Below, in pieces: positions 33,233-42,375 of a stretch of 64,000 nucleotides of DNA. The notes under the pieces are model-generated. The model had not been told where the DNA came from. It made no database searches and saw only the letters and a program-made list of their open reading frames with translations. Position numbers and translations under genes: made by a program. The stretch lies in the NCBI GenBank assembly GCA_039565995.1, contig CP154795.1:2604001-2668000 (forward strand), in the 5' to 3' direction. How positions within the stretch are numbered: position 1 is the first letter of the stretch; each line of letters begins with the position of its first letter. The DNA is from Propionibacteriaceae bacterium ZF39 (lineage in GTDB: Bacteria; Actinomycetota; Actinomycetes; Propionibacteriales; Propionibacteriaceae).

Positions 33233-33880
33233 TCATGACTCGTCGGCGAAGCGGTCGGGAGGCCTGTCGCGCAGCTCCCGGGGCAGGCCGACACCTGCCT
33301 CGGCGAGCTCCAGGTCAGCGAGCCTGACAATGGTCGCCCAATGTCCCGCACGCCACTGGCCGAGCGGATCGGGGTCGATCCTTGCCAGGGTCCGGACCGG
33401 CTGCGTGGCCAGTGCGCGGAGCGCGAGCAGGTCCAGGTCGGCGCCCGAGTCCAGCAACCGGGTGACCTCGCGCGACCGGCGTACGAACCGCAGCCGCACC
33501 GGCAGCCAGCCAGTGAGGACCAGCGCGACCGGAAGGATGAACGCGAGCAGGCCGAGCAGCACCGCCAGCTGCTCGAGCGTCCGCACCTGATCCTGCGACG
33601 CCTCGACGATCGGTCGCATCGAACCGGCGGCGGAATCGAACGGTCGACGCAGCTGCTCCCCCGCCACCGGGATGCCACCCACGTCCCCGCTGGCCGAGGC
33701 CAGGTCGTTCTGCATCCGGGTGACGGACTCAGCAACCCGACGAGCAGGCTCCGCCGCCGCCATCACCCGCCGCCACACCTCGACGCCGACGAGCGCCCAG
33801 AGAATGGTCCAGCCGAGCACGAGCAGATCGGCGGTGACCTGCCGTCGCCGAGTGCGGGATGGTCGCGCATAAAGGGCCAT
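33233..33880 (-). CDS. Membrane protein with two spans
   Basis: 215 residues. Span 1 at about 17-36 (TADLLVLGWTILWALVGVEVW), an extracytoplasmic coil-like region with MQNDLASASGDVGGIPVAGEQLRRPFDSAAG, span 2 at about 107-127 (LAVLLGLLAFILPVALVLTGW), and a charged cytosolic tail. The family is familiar from actinomycetes but unnamed. Start MALYARPSRTRR. Confidence 0.7.
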   Translation of the reverse strand: MALYARPSRTRRRQVTADLLVLGWTILWALVGVEVWRRVMAAAEPARRVAESVTRMQNDLASASGDVGGIPVAGEQLRRPFDSAAGSMRPIVEASQDQVRTLEQLAVLLGLLAFILPVALVLTGWLPVRLRFVRRSREVTRLLDSGADLDLLALRALATQPVRTLARIDPDPLGQWRAGHWATIVRLADLELAEAGVGLPRELRDRPPDRFADES

Positions 33881-34031
33881 GTCCCCAGTCTCGCAAGATC
33901 CCCACCCGAACCGACGTCGATGCCACAGTTGTCCGATCGATGCCACAGTTACAACTGGGGCGTCACGCGAATAAGTGTGGCCTCACGGAGTGGATCCCTG
34001 GGCGGGACGTCCTTCGCTCGCCTCTCACCGG

Positions 34032-35183
34032 TCATCCGACCGAACCGGACTTCATCTTCCACCGCCCCAGATCGGTCGTCTCGACGAAGCCGAGATCCTC
34101 GAGCTCGCCGAGGATGGTGATCGTCACCAGCAGCGGCAGTCCGCACTTGATCGACACCTCCTCAGCGGTCCGACCGCCCCGACCGGGCACCTCGTCGAAC
34201 ACGGCCAACTGGTTCTCGCTGAGCCGATCCACGGGGCGGGCCGGCCCGTGCACGAGCGGGAGGGTCTCCTGACCGAGAGGGGCGATCGCTTCCCTGATGT
34301 GCGCGGCGTTCGCGACGAGCTTTCCGTCCCTGTCTCTGATGATCTCGTGGGCACCCTCGGAGCAGGCGGAGGTCACCGGGCCGGGCACGGCCATCAGGAT
34401 GCGGCTGCAGGCCTCGGCCCACGACACGGTGTTCTTGGCCCCCGAGCGGTTCGCTGCTTCCACCACCACGGTGCCGCGCGCCAGCGCCGCGATGATCCGG
34501 TTGCGCCACAGGAAGCGGCTCCGGCTCGGCCGCTCACCGGGCGGCTGTTCCGACACCAGCAGGCCGGTGGTGCGGACGGCGTCCAGCAATCGGGCGTTTC
34601 CACGCGGATAGGGGTGGTCGAGACCGCCGGCCAGGACTGCGATGGTTCGGCCACCCGCCGCCAGGGCGCCCCGATGCGCACTGATATCGATGCCGTAGGC
34701 CCCGCCGGAGACCACCGTGACACCCGTTGCGGAGAGATCCGCACCCAGGTCTGCTGCTACGGCCTCCCCATAGGCGGTCGAGGCCCTCGACCCGACGATG
34801 GCCACACTGCGCTCGGCCCAGTCGGCCAGGTGTCCCGGGCCAGCCACCCAGAGACCCAGCGGGCGACCACGAGCCTTTTCCCAGGTCGCATGGACGAGAT
34901 CGTCCAGCGACCACGGCCACTCGTCGTCCCCGGGGATGACGAAGCGTAAACCGTGGCGTCGCATCGCGGCGAGGACCACGTCGAGGCGGGTGCCGGGCAC
35001 CCGGCGCCCCCAGACCGAGTCAGCGCGTCGCGCGGACAACGAATGCCAGAAGGCGAGAGCTCCCTCGGCCTGGACCTGATCGGCGACACGCGGATCGGCG
35101 GGGTCGGTCACGCACGCGAGAGCAAGCCGCGCCATGCGGTCGTCACGGATCACATCCGCGTCCCGGGCGGTCATCGGTGTCAT
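34032..35183 (-). CDS. dprA: DNA-processing protein DprA
   Basis: 383 residues. Loads RecA on incoming single strands in transformation; also conserved in bacteria not known to be competent. Rossmann core VAIVGSRASTAYGEAVAADLGADL, VVSGGAYGIDISAHRGAL and FLWRNRIIAALARGTVVVEA, plus a C-terminal winged-helix region (LAVFDEVPGRGGRTAEEV...ILGELEDLGFVE). The ATG shares its A with the yifB TGA (TGATG), so the pair is coupled. Confidence 0.95.
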   Translation of the reverse strand: MTPMTARDADVIRDDRMARLALACVTDPADPRVADQVQAEGALAFWHSLSARRADSVWGRRVPGTRLDVVLAAMRRHGLRFVIPGDDEWPWSLDDLVHATWEKARGRPLGLWVAGPGHLADWAERSVAIVGSRASTAYGEAVAADLGADLSATGVTVVSGGAYGIDISAHRGALAAGGRTIAVLAGGLDHPYPRGNARLLDAVRTTGLLVSEQPPGERPSRSRFLWRNRIIAALARGTVVVEAANRSGAKNTVSWAEACSRILMAVPGPVTSACSEGAHEIIRDRDGKLVANAAHIREAIAPLGQETLPLVHGPARPVDRLSENQLAVFDEVPGRGGRTAEEVSIKCGLPLLVTITILGELEDLGFVETTDLGRWKMKSGSVG

Positions 35184-36715
35184 CACGCCACCTCCCTCAG
35201 ACCGGGCTCGCCCCGGCGCAGGGCAAGGGCCAATCTGACTTCGGTGCGGGTGGGCACGTCCTTGCCGATCAGGTCGGCGCACGTCCAGGCCAAACGGAGA
35301 CACTTGTCGATGCCCCGCGCGCTGAGGCTGCCGCGGGTGACGGCCTCGTCGAGCAGCTCAAGCCCTTGGGGCAGCGGCAGGACAGACCGGAGCGCCGGGC
35401 CCGGGACCTCGGCGTTCGTCATCCAACCGAGCCCGCTGAGCCGCGCGCGTTGCCGCGCCCGGGCTTCGGCCACCCGCGCGCCCACCACGGCGCTCGACTC
35501 GGTGGCGCCGGCCAGCGGATGCACCAGGGACCGGCGCAACGGCTGGAGCTGCTGGTGGATGTCGATCCGGTCGAGGATCGGGCCCGAGATCCGATCGCGA
35601 TACTGGCGCACCCGCATGGGGGCGCATTGACATTGCCCACCCGGCTGCCCGGCCTGCCCGCAGGGGCAGGGGTTGGCGGCGAGGACGAGTTGGAAGCGCG
35701 CCGGATAGCGCACCTGTTGCTGGGTCCGCCCCAGCAGGATCGACCCCTGTTCGAGCGGAGTCCGCAGTGCCTCCAGGACGCGCGCGGGAAACTCGGCGGC
35801 CTCGTCGAGGAAAAGCACCCCACGATGGGCGAGGCTGATGGCGCCCGGCTTGGCGACGCGTGCCCCTCCCCCGACCAGGCTCGGCACGGACGCCGAATGA
35901 TGCGGGTCGGCATACGGCGGCCGGACATCGAGCTCGAGGCTCGACAAGGTCCCGGCCAGGGACCGCACCGCGGCGACCTCGAGGGCCTGCGTCGTGGTGA
36001 GGTCGGGAAGCAGCCCCGGCAACCGAGCGGCCAGCATGGTCTTGCCGACGCCCGGCGGTCCGTGCAGGAACAGGTGATGCCCACCGGCCGCGGCCACTTC
36101 GATCGCCCATTTCGCCTCGGCCTGGCCGACGACATCACCGAGATCGAGGAGGCCGGGAGTCTCCACGGCCTCCTGTGTCGGTGGATCCGGCTCGAGCACC
36201 GGCTGCCCTCGCATGACCCGGGCCAGGTCGATGATCGACGCCACTCCGGTCACCCGCATTCCGGCCACATGTCGGGCTTCGTGCACCTGATCCATTGGCA
36301 CCACCGCGCGGTCGAAGCCGTGCATCCGGGCCGCCATGATGCCGGGCAGGATGCCGCGCACCGGGCGTACCCGACCGTCGAGGCCGAGCTCGCCCATCAG
36401 GACCGTGTGGTCGAGGATCCGGTCGGGCACCGCCTGGTCGGCCGCGAGGACGGCGGCGACGATGCCGAGGTCATAGTGGCTGCCGCCCTTGGGCAGGGTC
36501 GCCGGCAGCAGGTTGATGGTCACCAGTTTGTCCGGCCAGCTGAACCCCGCGCTGGCGACGGCGGCCCGGCAGCGGTCGCGCGATTCATACAACGCCGTGT
36601 CGGGCAGGCCGACCAGCACCGTTCGCGGCAGTCCCCCGCCGGTGAAGGCCTCGATCTCCACCACGTGGCCGTCAAGACCGGCCAACGCCACCGATCGGGC
36701 GCTCGCGAGCCCCAT
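35183..36715 (-). CDS. YifB-family Mg-chelatase-like AAA+ ATPase
   Basis: 510 residues. N-terminal ChlI-like domain (GLPDTALYESRDRCRAAV), Walker A GPPGVGKTM, Walker B GVLFLDEAAEF, the Mg-chelatase C-terminal CPCG motif in LAANPCPCGQAG, and YRDRISGPILDRIDIH. Known as ComM/YifB; in Vibrio ComM is a helicase that helps branch migration during transformation. It sits between yraN and dprA with one-base overlaps at both ends, a standard order. Confidence 0.94.
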   Translation of the reverse strand: MGLASARSVALAGLDGHVVEIEAFTGGGLPRTVLVGLPDTALYESRDRCRAAVASAGFSWPDKLVTINLLPATLPKGGSHYDLGIVAAVLAADQAVPDRILDHTVLMGELGLDGRVRPVRGILPGIMAARMHGFDRAVVPMDQVHEARHVAGMRVTGVASIIDLARVMRGQPVLEPDPPTQEAVETPGLLDLGDVVGQAEAKWAIEVAAAGGHHLFLHGPPGVGKTMLAARLPGLLPDLTTTQALEVAAVRSLAGTLSSLELDVRPPYADPHHSASVPSLVGGGARVAKPGAISLAHRGVLFLDEAAEFPARVLEALRTPLEQGSILLGRTQQQVRYPARFQLVLAANPCPCGQAGQPGGQCQCAPMRVRQYRDRISGPILDRIDIHQQLQPLRRSLVHPLAGATESSAVVGARVAEARARQRARLSGLGWMTNAEVPGPALRSVLPLPQGLELLDEAVTRGSLSARGIDKCLRLAWTCADLIGKDVPTRTEVRLALALRRGEPGLREVA

Positions 36716-37086
36716 CAGGAGATCCCTCGAACATGTGTGATCTGCAGGGGCTGGTCCCGGAGGTCGAGCACCCCGATCGCATCCATGCGAATCGCGGGCG
36801 CCTCCAGCGGATGCTGCGACAGCCATTGGCCGGCCAGGCGCCGGAGCCGGCGTACCTTTTCGAACGTGATCGACTCCAGTGGCGTGCCATAGCCCGTCCC
36901 GGTGCGATATTTCACTTCACAGAAGACGATCACCGACTCCCCCTCGACCTCATCGAGCGCGATCAGGTCGATCTCTCCGTTCCGACACCGCCAGTTGCGG
37001 TCGATGATCACCATTCCGGCGTCGAGCAGGACCTGCTCGGCCCACTCCTCGCCCCGTGCGCCCCGGCGCTGTTTCAGACCCGTCAT
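36715..37086 (-). CDS. YraN/UPF0102 family nuclease-fold protein
   Basis: 123 residues. Endonuclease-like fold: RGARGEEWAEQVLLDAGMVIIDRNWRCRNGEIDLIALD (E...D) and IVFCEVKYRTG (E-x-K). Role unknown; linked to yifB-dprA in most bacteria. Start MTGLKQRRG. It overlaps yifB by one base (TGATG). Confidence 0.92.
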   Translation of the reverse strand: MTGLKQRRGARGEEWAEQVLLDAGMVIIDRNWRCRNGEIDLIALDEVEGESVIVFCEVKYRTGTGYGTPLESITFEKVRRLRRLAGQWLSQHPLEAPAIRMDAIGVLDLRDQPLQITHVRGIS

Positions 37087-37239
37087 GCGCGCACAGTGCA
37101 CGTCCCGAGCCCGAACGATTCACCCGAACCTGTTGCTTGTGGACAACTCTCCGGGTCGGTTCCGGCCTGTGGAAACCCTGCGGCCGGCCCCGGTTGTCGG
37201 CACGCCATGATGGACCCAGCACCCGACGAAGGAGTCCCC

Positions 37240-38106
37240 ATGCGCATTGCGAACGTCGCCAACCGAGCCCACCTCGTCCTGAGCGCCGCCGACGGGTCGG
37301 ACCGGCTCATCGACATCGCCGACGCGTCCGACCAGCAATTCGGCCCGAACCCTGCCGCTCTGTATGCCGATTGGGCCGCCTTCACCGACTGGGCCGGCGG
37401 CGCGTCGCTCGACGCCGAGTCGGGCGCGGCGGTCGACCGGGCGGCGCTTTCGGCACCGTCCCCCGAACCCCGCCAGATCTTCGCGATCGGCCTGAACTAC
37501 GACGAGCACGCCAAGGAGTCGGGCTTCGAGGCGCCCACCGACCTGCCACCGGTCTTCACCAAATATGTGTCGGCGTTCTCCGGTCCAGAAACCGACGTCG
37601 TGATCCCGCCCGGCGGCAATGTCGACTGGGAAGTGGAACTCGTGCTCGTGATGGGGGCCGAGGCCCGCCGCATCGACCCCGCAGCTGCCTGGGATCACAT
37701 CGCCGGCGTCACGGTGGGTCAGGACCTGTCCGAGCGGATCACGCAGTTGCGCGGGCCGGCCCCGCAGTTCGGTCTCGGCAAGTCGTATCCGGGATTCGCG
37801 CCGCAGGGTCCCTTCCTGGTCACGCCGGACGAGCTGCCGAACCGCGACGATCTGGGGATCGGCTGCCGGATCGACGACGAGGTGGTCCAGGATGGCCGCA
37901 CGAGCGAGATGATCTTCGATGTCCCGGCGCTGGTGGCCAAGATCTCCGAGAACGTGACGCTCTATCCGGGCGACGTGATCTTTTCGGGTACGCCGGCCGG
38001 CGTGGGCATGGGGCGTGAACCGAAGCGGTTCCTCAAGGCGGGTGAAACCCTCCACACCTGGATCGAGGGTGTCGGCGAGATGACCCAGCGCTTCGTGGCT
38101 GGCTGA
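37240..38106 (+). CDS. Fumarylacetoacetate hydrolase family protein
   Basis: 288 residues. The C-terminal FAH catalytic domain contains FAIGLNYDEHAKESG, PPVFTKYVSAFSGPETDVVIPPGG, DWEVELVLVMG (metal-binding E-x-E), VGQDLSERITQLRG and the end YPGDVIFSGTPAGVGMG. Acts on C-C bonds of 2,4-diketo acids or decarboxylates oxaloacetate-like acids; the exact substrate is open. GAAGGAG before ATG 37240. It is the only plus-strand gene within the rnhB-dprA group, so probably a later insertion. Confidence 0.9.
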   Translation: MRIANVANRAHLVLSAADGSDRLIDIADASDQQFGPNPAALYADWAAFTDWAGGASLDAESGAAVDRAALSAPSPEPRQIFAIGLNYDEHAKESGFEAPTDLPPVFTKYVSAFSGPETDVVIPPGGNVDWEVELVLVMGAEARRIDPAAAWDHIAGVTVGQDLSERITQLRGPAPQFGLGKSYPGFAPQGPFLVTPDELPNRDDLGIGCRIDDEVVQDGRTSEMIFDVPALVAKISENVTLYPGDVIFSGTPAGVGMGREPKRFLKAGETLHTWIEGVGEMTQRFVAG

Positions 38107-38122
38107 GCCACCCCTGACATCG

Positions 38123-38161
38123 CAGAGGGCGGCTCGGGCATCTCCTGCCCGGCCGCCTCTG
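38123..38161. terminator. Bidirectional terminator hairpin
   Basis: Arms CAGAGGGCGGC..CGGGCA and TGCCCGG.CCGCCTCTG form a strong stem, followed on the plus strand by TTGTTCTT. It lies between the FAH stop and the convergent DUF2469 stop. Confidence 0.8.
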
Positions 38162-38190
38162 TTGTTCTTGCCCGCTGTGCCTCTGGAGGG

Positions 38191-38502
38191 TCAGTTGCCG
38201 TCCGGCACCTGCAGATCGCTGTGCACGATCTCCTCGATCGACACATCGCGGAAAGTCAGGACCTTGGCACTCTTGACGAAGCGGGCCGGGCGATACATGT
38301 CCCAGACCCAGGCATCGCCCATCGATACCTCGTAATAGACGTCACCGCCCTCGGTGCGCACCTTCAGGTCCACCGCATTGCAGAGATAGAACCGGCGCTC
38401 GGTCTCAACGGCATATTTGAAGATGCCGACGACCGACTTGTACTCCTTGTACAGCTGCAGTTCCAGCTCGGCTTCATAGTCTTCGAGGTCTTCGGCGCTC
38501 AT
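38191..38502 (-). CDS. DUF2469 family protein
   Basis: 103 residues, almost invariant in actinobacteria: MSAEDLEDYEAELELQLYKEYKSVVGIFKYAVETERRFYL..., with a conserved YYEVSMGDAWVWDMYRPARFV. Function unknown; always next to rnhB, as here. Confidence 0.95.
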   Translation of the reverse strand: MSAEDLEDYEAELELQLYKEYKSVVGIFKYAVETERRFYLCNAVDLKVRTEGGDVYYEVSMGDAWVWDMYRPARFVKSAKVLTFRDVSIEEIVHSDLQVPDGN

Positions 38503-38514
38503 GGTGGCCCCACT

Positions 38515-39186
38515 CTAGCCCGTCACTGCGGCGCGGCGCTCACGTGAAATCTCCAGTGCGCGCACGACGTTGTCGAACCGCATGCGGTGCTCCGGGCAGG
38601 GACCGTGCTCGTCGAGGTGGGACTGGTGCAGCGGCGTGCAATAGCCCTTGTGGATCTCGAACGCATAGTCCGAATAGGTCTCCGCGAGCTCGGTCATGAT
38701 CCGATCGCGCGTGACCTTGGCGATCACCGACGCCGCCGCTACGCAGGCAGCCACCCGGTCGCCCTTCCACACCGCCAGACCGGGCGTACCCAGTCCGTCC
38801 ACGGGAAACCCGTCGGTCAGCACATAGCGCGGGGGGACCTCCAGCCGCAGCAACGCACGCCGCAGCGCCTGGATGTTGGCCACATGCATGCCCAGCCGGT
38901 CGCACTCCCCCGGGCCCAGCGCGACCACCGACCACGCCTCGGCCTTGGCGATGATCTCGGCGTACGCCCGCTCGCGCTGGGCCGCCGAAAGCAACTTCGA
39001 ATCCTTCAGGCCCTGGATCATCCGGCCCGGTGAGTCCGGCAGGACCACCGCAGCGGCCACGAGCGGACCGGCACAGGCTCCGCGCCCGGCCTCATCCGCA
39101 CCGGCCACGGGGCCGAGGCCCGCCCGACGCAGGGCGCGCTCATAGCCATAGAGACCGGCATCCCGGCGTACGACGTAACGGGCCAT
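38515..39186 (-). CDS. rnhB: Ribonuclease HII
   Basis: 223 residues. Removes ribonucleotides and RNA primers from DNA. GADEAGRGACAGPLVAAAV carries the first catalytic pair Asp31/Glu32 and the GRG motif; LTDGFPVDGL supplies the next Asp, and VAAASVIAKVTRDRIM is typical. Start MARYVVRRD; its ATG overlaps the lepB stop by one base. Confidence 0.95.
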   Translation of the reverse strand: MARYVVRRDAGLYGYERALRRAGLGPVAGADEAGRGACAGPLVAAAVVLPDSPGRMIQGLKDSKLLSAAQRERAYAEIIAKAEAWSVVALGPGECDRLGMHVANIQALRRALLRLEVPPRYVLTDGFPVDGLGTPGLAVWKGDRVAACVAAASVIAKVTRDRIMTELAETYSDYAFEIHKGYCTPLHQSHLDEHGPCPEHRMRFDNVVRALEISRERRAAVTG

Positions 39187-40088
39187 CAACAGCCGTCCGA
39201 GACCCGCACGATCTCTCCCTCCGCGGGCGCCGGCCCGGTCGGAGGCGGAATCGCGGCGTAGGCATCCGGCGTCTCGAACCACTGGATGCGGTTGAGCGGC
39301 GACATGATCATCGTGACGGTGCCGACCACGGCATCGACCGGGATGAAGGCACCCTGCCCGGCAGGGCCACCCGTCATCGACACATCCTGCAGGTGGCAGC
39401 GGGAGTCCCCGGAGGCATTGCGATGGTCGCCCATCACGAAGATGTGCCCCGCGGGCACGACGACCTCGAACGGCTTCTCGGCGGGCTTGACCTGACCGCT
39501 GGGGTCGGAGAAGAGGTACGCCGATTCCTCGAGCGGCACCCCATTGACACTCAGACGCCCGAGCTCGTCACAACACGACACCCGGTCACCCGGGAGGCCG
39601 ATCACGCGCTTGACGAGGTGTCCCTCGGACGAGTTGGGCAGAATCCCGACGAATTCCAGGGCCCGCCGCCCCGGACCGGGCTCCTCGGGAGCGCCGAGCC
39701 ACCGATGGGCATCGGCGAACACCACGATGTCGCCTCGTTTGAAGTCGATCACGCGCAACGCCACGATCTTGTCGTTCACCTGGAGGGTGTTCTCCATCGA
39801 GCCGGACGGCACCTCGAACGGCTGGAACACGAAGGCCCGCAACAGTGTGGTGATCAGCAGACCGACGGTGACGATGACGACAAGTTCGAGGATGAAGCTG
39901 CCCAGGCTCTGCGGCTTCTTCGTCTTCCGCTTCTTCTTGCCGGCGGTCGTGGCCTCGGCCGTGCTGCCGGCCCCCTCGTCGGTCGTCGACTCATCGCCCG
40001 CGGAGCGGGCAGGAGAAGGGGTGTCGTAGTCGGACTCGATCGGGCCCTCTGCGGCGCGGCGCGGCCCGGGGTTGGTTGCGGGATTCAG
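39186..40088 (-). CDS. lepB: Signal peptidase I, apparent CTG start
   Basis: 300 residues from the proposed start. Cytosolic acidic/Lys-rich N-terminus (AGKKKRKTKKPQ), one membrane span (about 64-83), catalytic Ser97 in PSGSMENT, Lys in GHLVKRVIGLPGD and box E GDHRNASGDSR. No in-frame ATG or GTG precedes the membrane span after the stop at 40143. CTG 40088 has AAGGAG (40095-40100) 6 bp before it and gives a normal-length enzyme. The TTG at 39842 would delete the anchor. Cuts signal peptides from exported proteins. Confidence 0.85.
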   Translation of the reverse strand: MNPATNPGPRRAAEGPIESDYDTPSPARSAGDESTTDEGAGSTAEATTAGKKKRKTKKPQSLGSFILELVVIVTVGLLITTLLRAFVFQPFEVPSGSMENTLQVNDKIVALRVIDFKRGDIVVFADAHRWLGAPEEPGPGRRALEFVGILPNSSEGHLVKRVIGLPGDRVSCCDELGRLSVNGVPLEESAYLFSDPSGQVKPAEKPFEVVVPAGHIFVMGDHRNASGDSRCHLQDVSMTGGPAGQGAFIPVDAVVGTVTMIMSPLNRIQWFETPDAYAAIPPPTGPAPAEGEIVRVSDGC

Positions 40089-40182
40089 CCTCGGCTCCTT
40101 CTCGACCGCGGTGGCTCCCAGCCGAGCCCCAGCCGCGCATTGTCACACTTGTTCACGCATGGGCATCGCCCCGACAAAGAAG

Positions 40183-40211
40183 GATGGGGCGGTGCATCAC
40201 ACCGCCCCATC
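40183..40211 (-). terminator. Terminator after rplS
   Basis: Perfect 12-bp stem GATGGGGCGGTG / CACCGCCCCATC with a 5-nt loop; on the minus strand CTTCTTTGT follows. It separates rplS from lepB. Confidence 0.85.
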
Positions 40212-40273
40212 TTCTCACACGGTCCCGGAATTCCGGTCCCGTCACGCGGGCCGGAGAGCCCGCGCAGCGCGCA

Positions 40274-40624
40274 TCAACGGTCGCGCTTCTCCTTGATCTT
40301 GGCCGCCTTGCCGGAGAGGCCGCGGAGGTAGTAGAGCTTGGCGCGACGGACATCACCGCGACGCTCGACCTCGATCTTGTCGATGATCGGGCTGTGCAGC
40401 GGGAAAGTACGCTCCACGCCGACGCCGAAGCTGACCTTGCGGACGGTGAAGGCTTCCTGGACGCCGCCGCCGTTGCGGGCGATGACGACGCCGGCGAACA
40501 CCTGGATACGGGACCGGTTGCCTTCGACGACCTTCACGTGGACCTTGACGGAGTCGCCCGCGCGGAACTTGGGATGCTCGGTGCGCAGCGAAGTCTGGTC
40601 GAGCTCGGTGATCAGCTTGTTCAT
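40274..40624 (-). CDS. rplS: 50S ribosomal protein L19
   Basis: 116 residues with the complete L19 sequence: [56 protein letters not shown] and [23 protein letters not shown]. It lies at the 30S/50S interface. AAGGAA precedes the ATG. Transcribed ahead of lepB; usually downstream of trmD, from which it is separated here by the sdh and deacetylase regions. Confidence 0.98.
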   Translation of the reverse strand: MNKLITELDQTSLRTEHPKFRAGDSVKVHVKVVEGNRSRIQVFAGVVIARNGGGVQEAFTVRKVSFGVGVERTFPLHSPIIDKIEVERRGDVRRAKLYYLRGLSGKAAKIKEKRDR

Positions 40625-40786
40625 GTTGGTTCCTTGCCGGTGCCACAGGTCACCGCTCAATGAAGAATGTGTCGGAGGCCCGGCGCGGGCTAACCCCCTG
40701 TGGCAGGAGTCCGCGACTGAGCAACAGCGAGTGATTATGCCACATCGCTCCCCGGACCCGCCACTTCGGCCAAGTAGGCTCGGTGC

Positions 40787-41551
40787 ATGAAGCCTGCCCT
40801 CCTCCCCGGCCTCGCGCTGGCTGCCGCGCTGGGCCTCGCCGCCTGTTCCGGCGCCGCGTCGGGCCCCGACTCCACGACGAGTCCCGGCGTTGCCCCGGTC
40901 GACACGTCCATCGCCCCACCCCAGACCGGTGAGGCGAGTCCGGATGCCCCCGACGCGCCCTACCCGGGCGGGGTGACCGAAGCCGACCTGCCGGCGGATT
41001 CCGAATTGGTGTGGACTCCCGAGATCGGTTGGCGGACGGTGGAGACCTCCGAGGGCGGCGGCACCCAACAACTCAGCGTCTGCCAGCAGAATCGCATGGA
41101 ATCACTGGGCGCGAAGTTCATCATGGTGCGCACCTACGCCCTGGCTGGCGACCCCAACACGTCCGGTGCCGATGCCGCCGCGATCGCGATGAGCTTCGAG
41201 TCCAAGGAGCTGGCCGATCAGGCGTACGCCACAGCGCAGGGCTGGATCACCGAATGCGCAGCCACCCTCGAAGCCCAGGACCGCACCGAGCCGCGGTTCG
41301 CGATCGAGCCGATGGACGTGCCGGTGGCCGGTGGGCGCGCCCAGGTGAGCGAATGGATGTATGGCACGGCGGCCGACGAGGGTGAGTTCGAGAGCCAGGG
41401 GCTCATCCAGGTGGGTGACCGCCTCGAACTGCTCGTCATGCGGGTCCAGGGTCAGGACAACAACTTCGACACCGAGCCCAACGGCCCGGTCGGCCTGGTG
41501 CATCCCATGATTCGCAGCGTCCCGGCGGCGGCCGAGAAACTGGCGCGCTGA
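40787..41551 (+). CDS. Putative sensor-domain-like lipoprotein
   Basis: 254 residues. Signal [20 protein letters not shown] with Cys20 lipidated. A Pro/Ser/Thr/Asp-rich linker (25-60) precedes a globular domain with Cys pair [19 protein letters not shown] and ITECAATL. The pattern ([22 protein letters not shown]) recalls actinobacterial PknH-type sensor domains; this is tentative. No partner gene is adjacent. Confidence 0.7.
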   Translation: MKPALLPGLALAAALGLAACSGAASGPDSTTSPGVAPVDTSIAPPQTGEASPDAPDAPYPGGVTEADLPADSELVWTPEIGWRTVETSEGGGTQQLSVCQQNRMESLGAKFIMVRTYALAGDPNTSGADAAAIAMSFESKELADQAYATAQGWITECAATLEAQDRTEPRFAIEPMDVPVAGGRAQVSEWMYGTAADEGEFESQGLIQVGDRLELLVMRVQGQDNNFDTEPNGPVGLVHPMIRSVPAAAEKLAR

Positions 41552-41568
41552 GGCGTACCGGGAACGCG

Positions 41569-41602
41569 AACGGCGCCGGCCCCATCGGGGTCCGGCGCCG
41601 TT
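41569..41602. terminator. Bidirectional terminator between convergent genes
   Basis: Arms AACGGCGCCGG and CCGGCGCCGTT with a CCCC/GGGG inner stem; lies between the lipoprotein stop and the sdhB stop. Confidence 0.8.
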
Positions 41603-41622
41603 GCTGTGGCGATCAGGGACGA

Positions 41623-42375
41623 TCAGCCCTTGGTCAGGGCCTTGAACAGGTCGCGGTTGAGACGCGAGATGCTCGACAGCGGAATGCCCTTCGGGCAGAC
41701 CGCGGTGCACTCACCGATGTTGGTGCAGTTGCCGAAGCCTTCGGCCTCGTGCTGGGCCACCATGCCGAGGACGCGGGACCAGCGCTCGGGCTGGCCCTGC
41801 GGCAGCAGTCCGAGGTGGGCGACCTTGGCGGAGGTGAACAGCATCGCCGAGCCGTTGGGGCAGGCCGCGACGCAGGCACCGCAACCGATACAGGTGGCGT
41901 TGTCGAACGCGTGGTCGGCGTCCTTCTTGTCCACCGGCAGCGAGTTGGCATCGACCGCCGAGCCCGTGGGCGCGGAGATGTAGCCGCCGGCCTGGATGAT
42001 GCGGTCGAACGAGGAGCGGTCGACGACCAGGTCCTTGAGCACCGGGAAGCCTTCGGCCTTCCAGGGCTCGACGCTGATCGTGTCACCGTCGCTGAACTCC
42101 CGCATGTGGAGCTGGCACGTGGTGGTCTGATAGGTGGTCTGGCCGCGGCCGTGGGCCACGCCGTTGATCACAACACCGCACGCACCGCAGATGCCCTCGC
42201 GGCAGTCGGAGTCGAAGGCGACAGGTTCCTTGCCCTCGACCGTGAGCTGCTCGTTGAGGAGGTCGAGCATCTCCAGGAACGACATGTGGTCGGAGACACC
42301 ATCGAGCTGATACTCCTCCATGCGCCCCTGAGTCTCGGTGTTCTTCTGGCGCCAGATGCGCAGGTTGACCTTCAC
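41623..42375 (-). CDS. sdhB: Succinate dehydrogenase iron-sulfur subunit
   Basis: 250 residues. N-terminal 2Fe-2S domain ([16 protein letters not shown] with a downstream TTTCQLHM) and C-terminal cluster motifs [16 protein letters not shown] and [17 protein letters not shown] for the 4Fe-4S and 3Fe-4S clusters. Passes electrons from SdhA flavin to the membrane subunit. It overlaps sdhA by 4 bp and ends the operon. Confidence 0.96.
   Translation of the reverse strand: MKVNLRIWRQKNTETQGRMEEYQLDGVSDHMSFLEMLDLLNEQLTVEGKEPVAFDSDCREGICGACGVVINGVAHGRGQTTYQTTTCQLHMREFSDGDTISVEPWKAEGFPVLKDLVVDRSSFDRIIQAGGYISAPTGSAVDANSLPVDKKDADHAFDNATCIGCGACVAACPNGSAMLFTSAKVAHLGLLPQGQPERWSRVLGMVAQHEAEGFGNCTNIGECTAVCPKGIPLSSISRLNRDLFKALTKG

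Noticed and set aside
39186-39842. lepB starting at TTG 39842
   Set aside because: It would start inside the membrane anchor, whose codons and cytosolic tail continue in frame upstream to a CTG with a good ribosome site.
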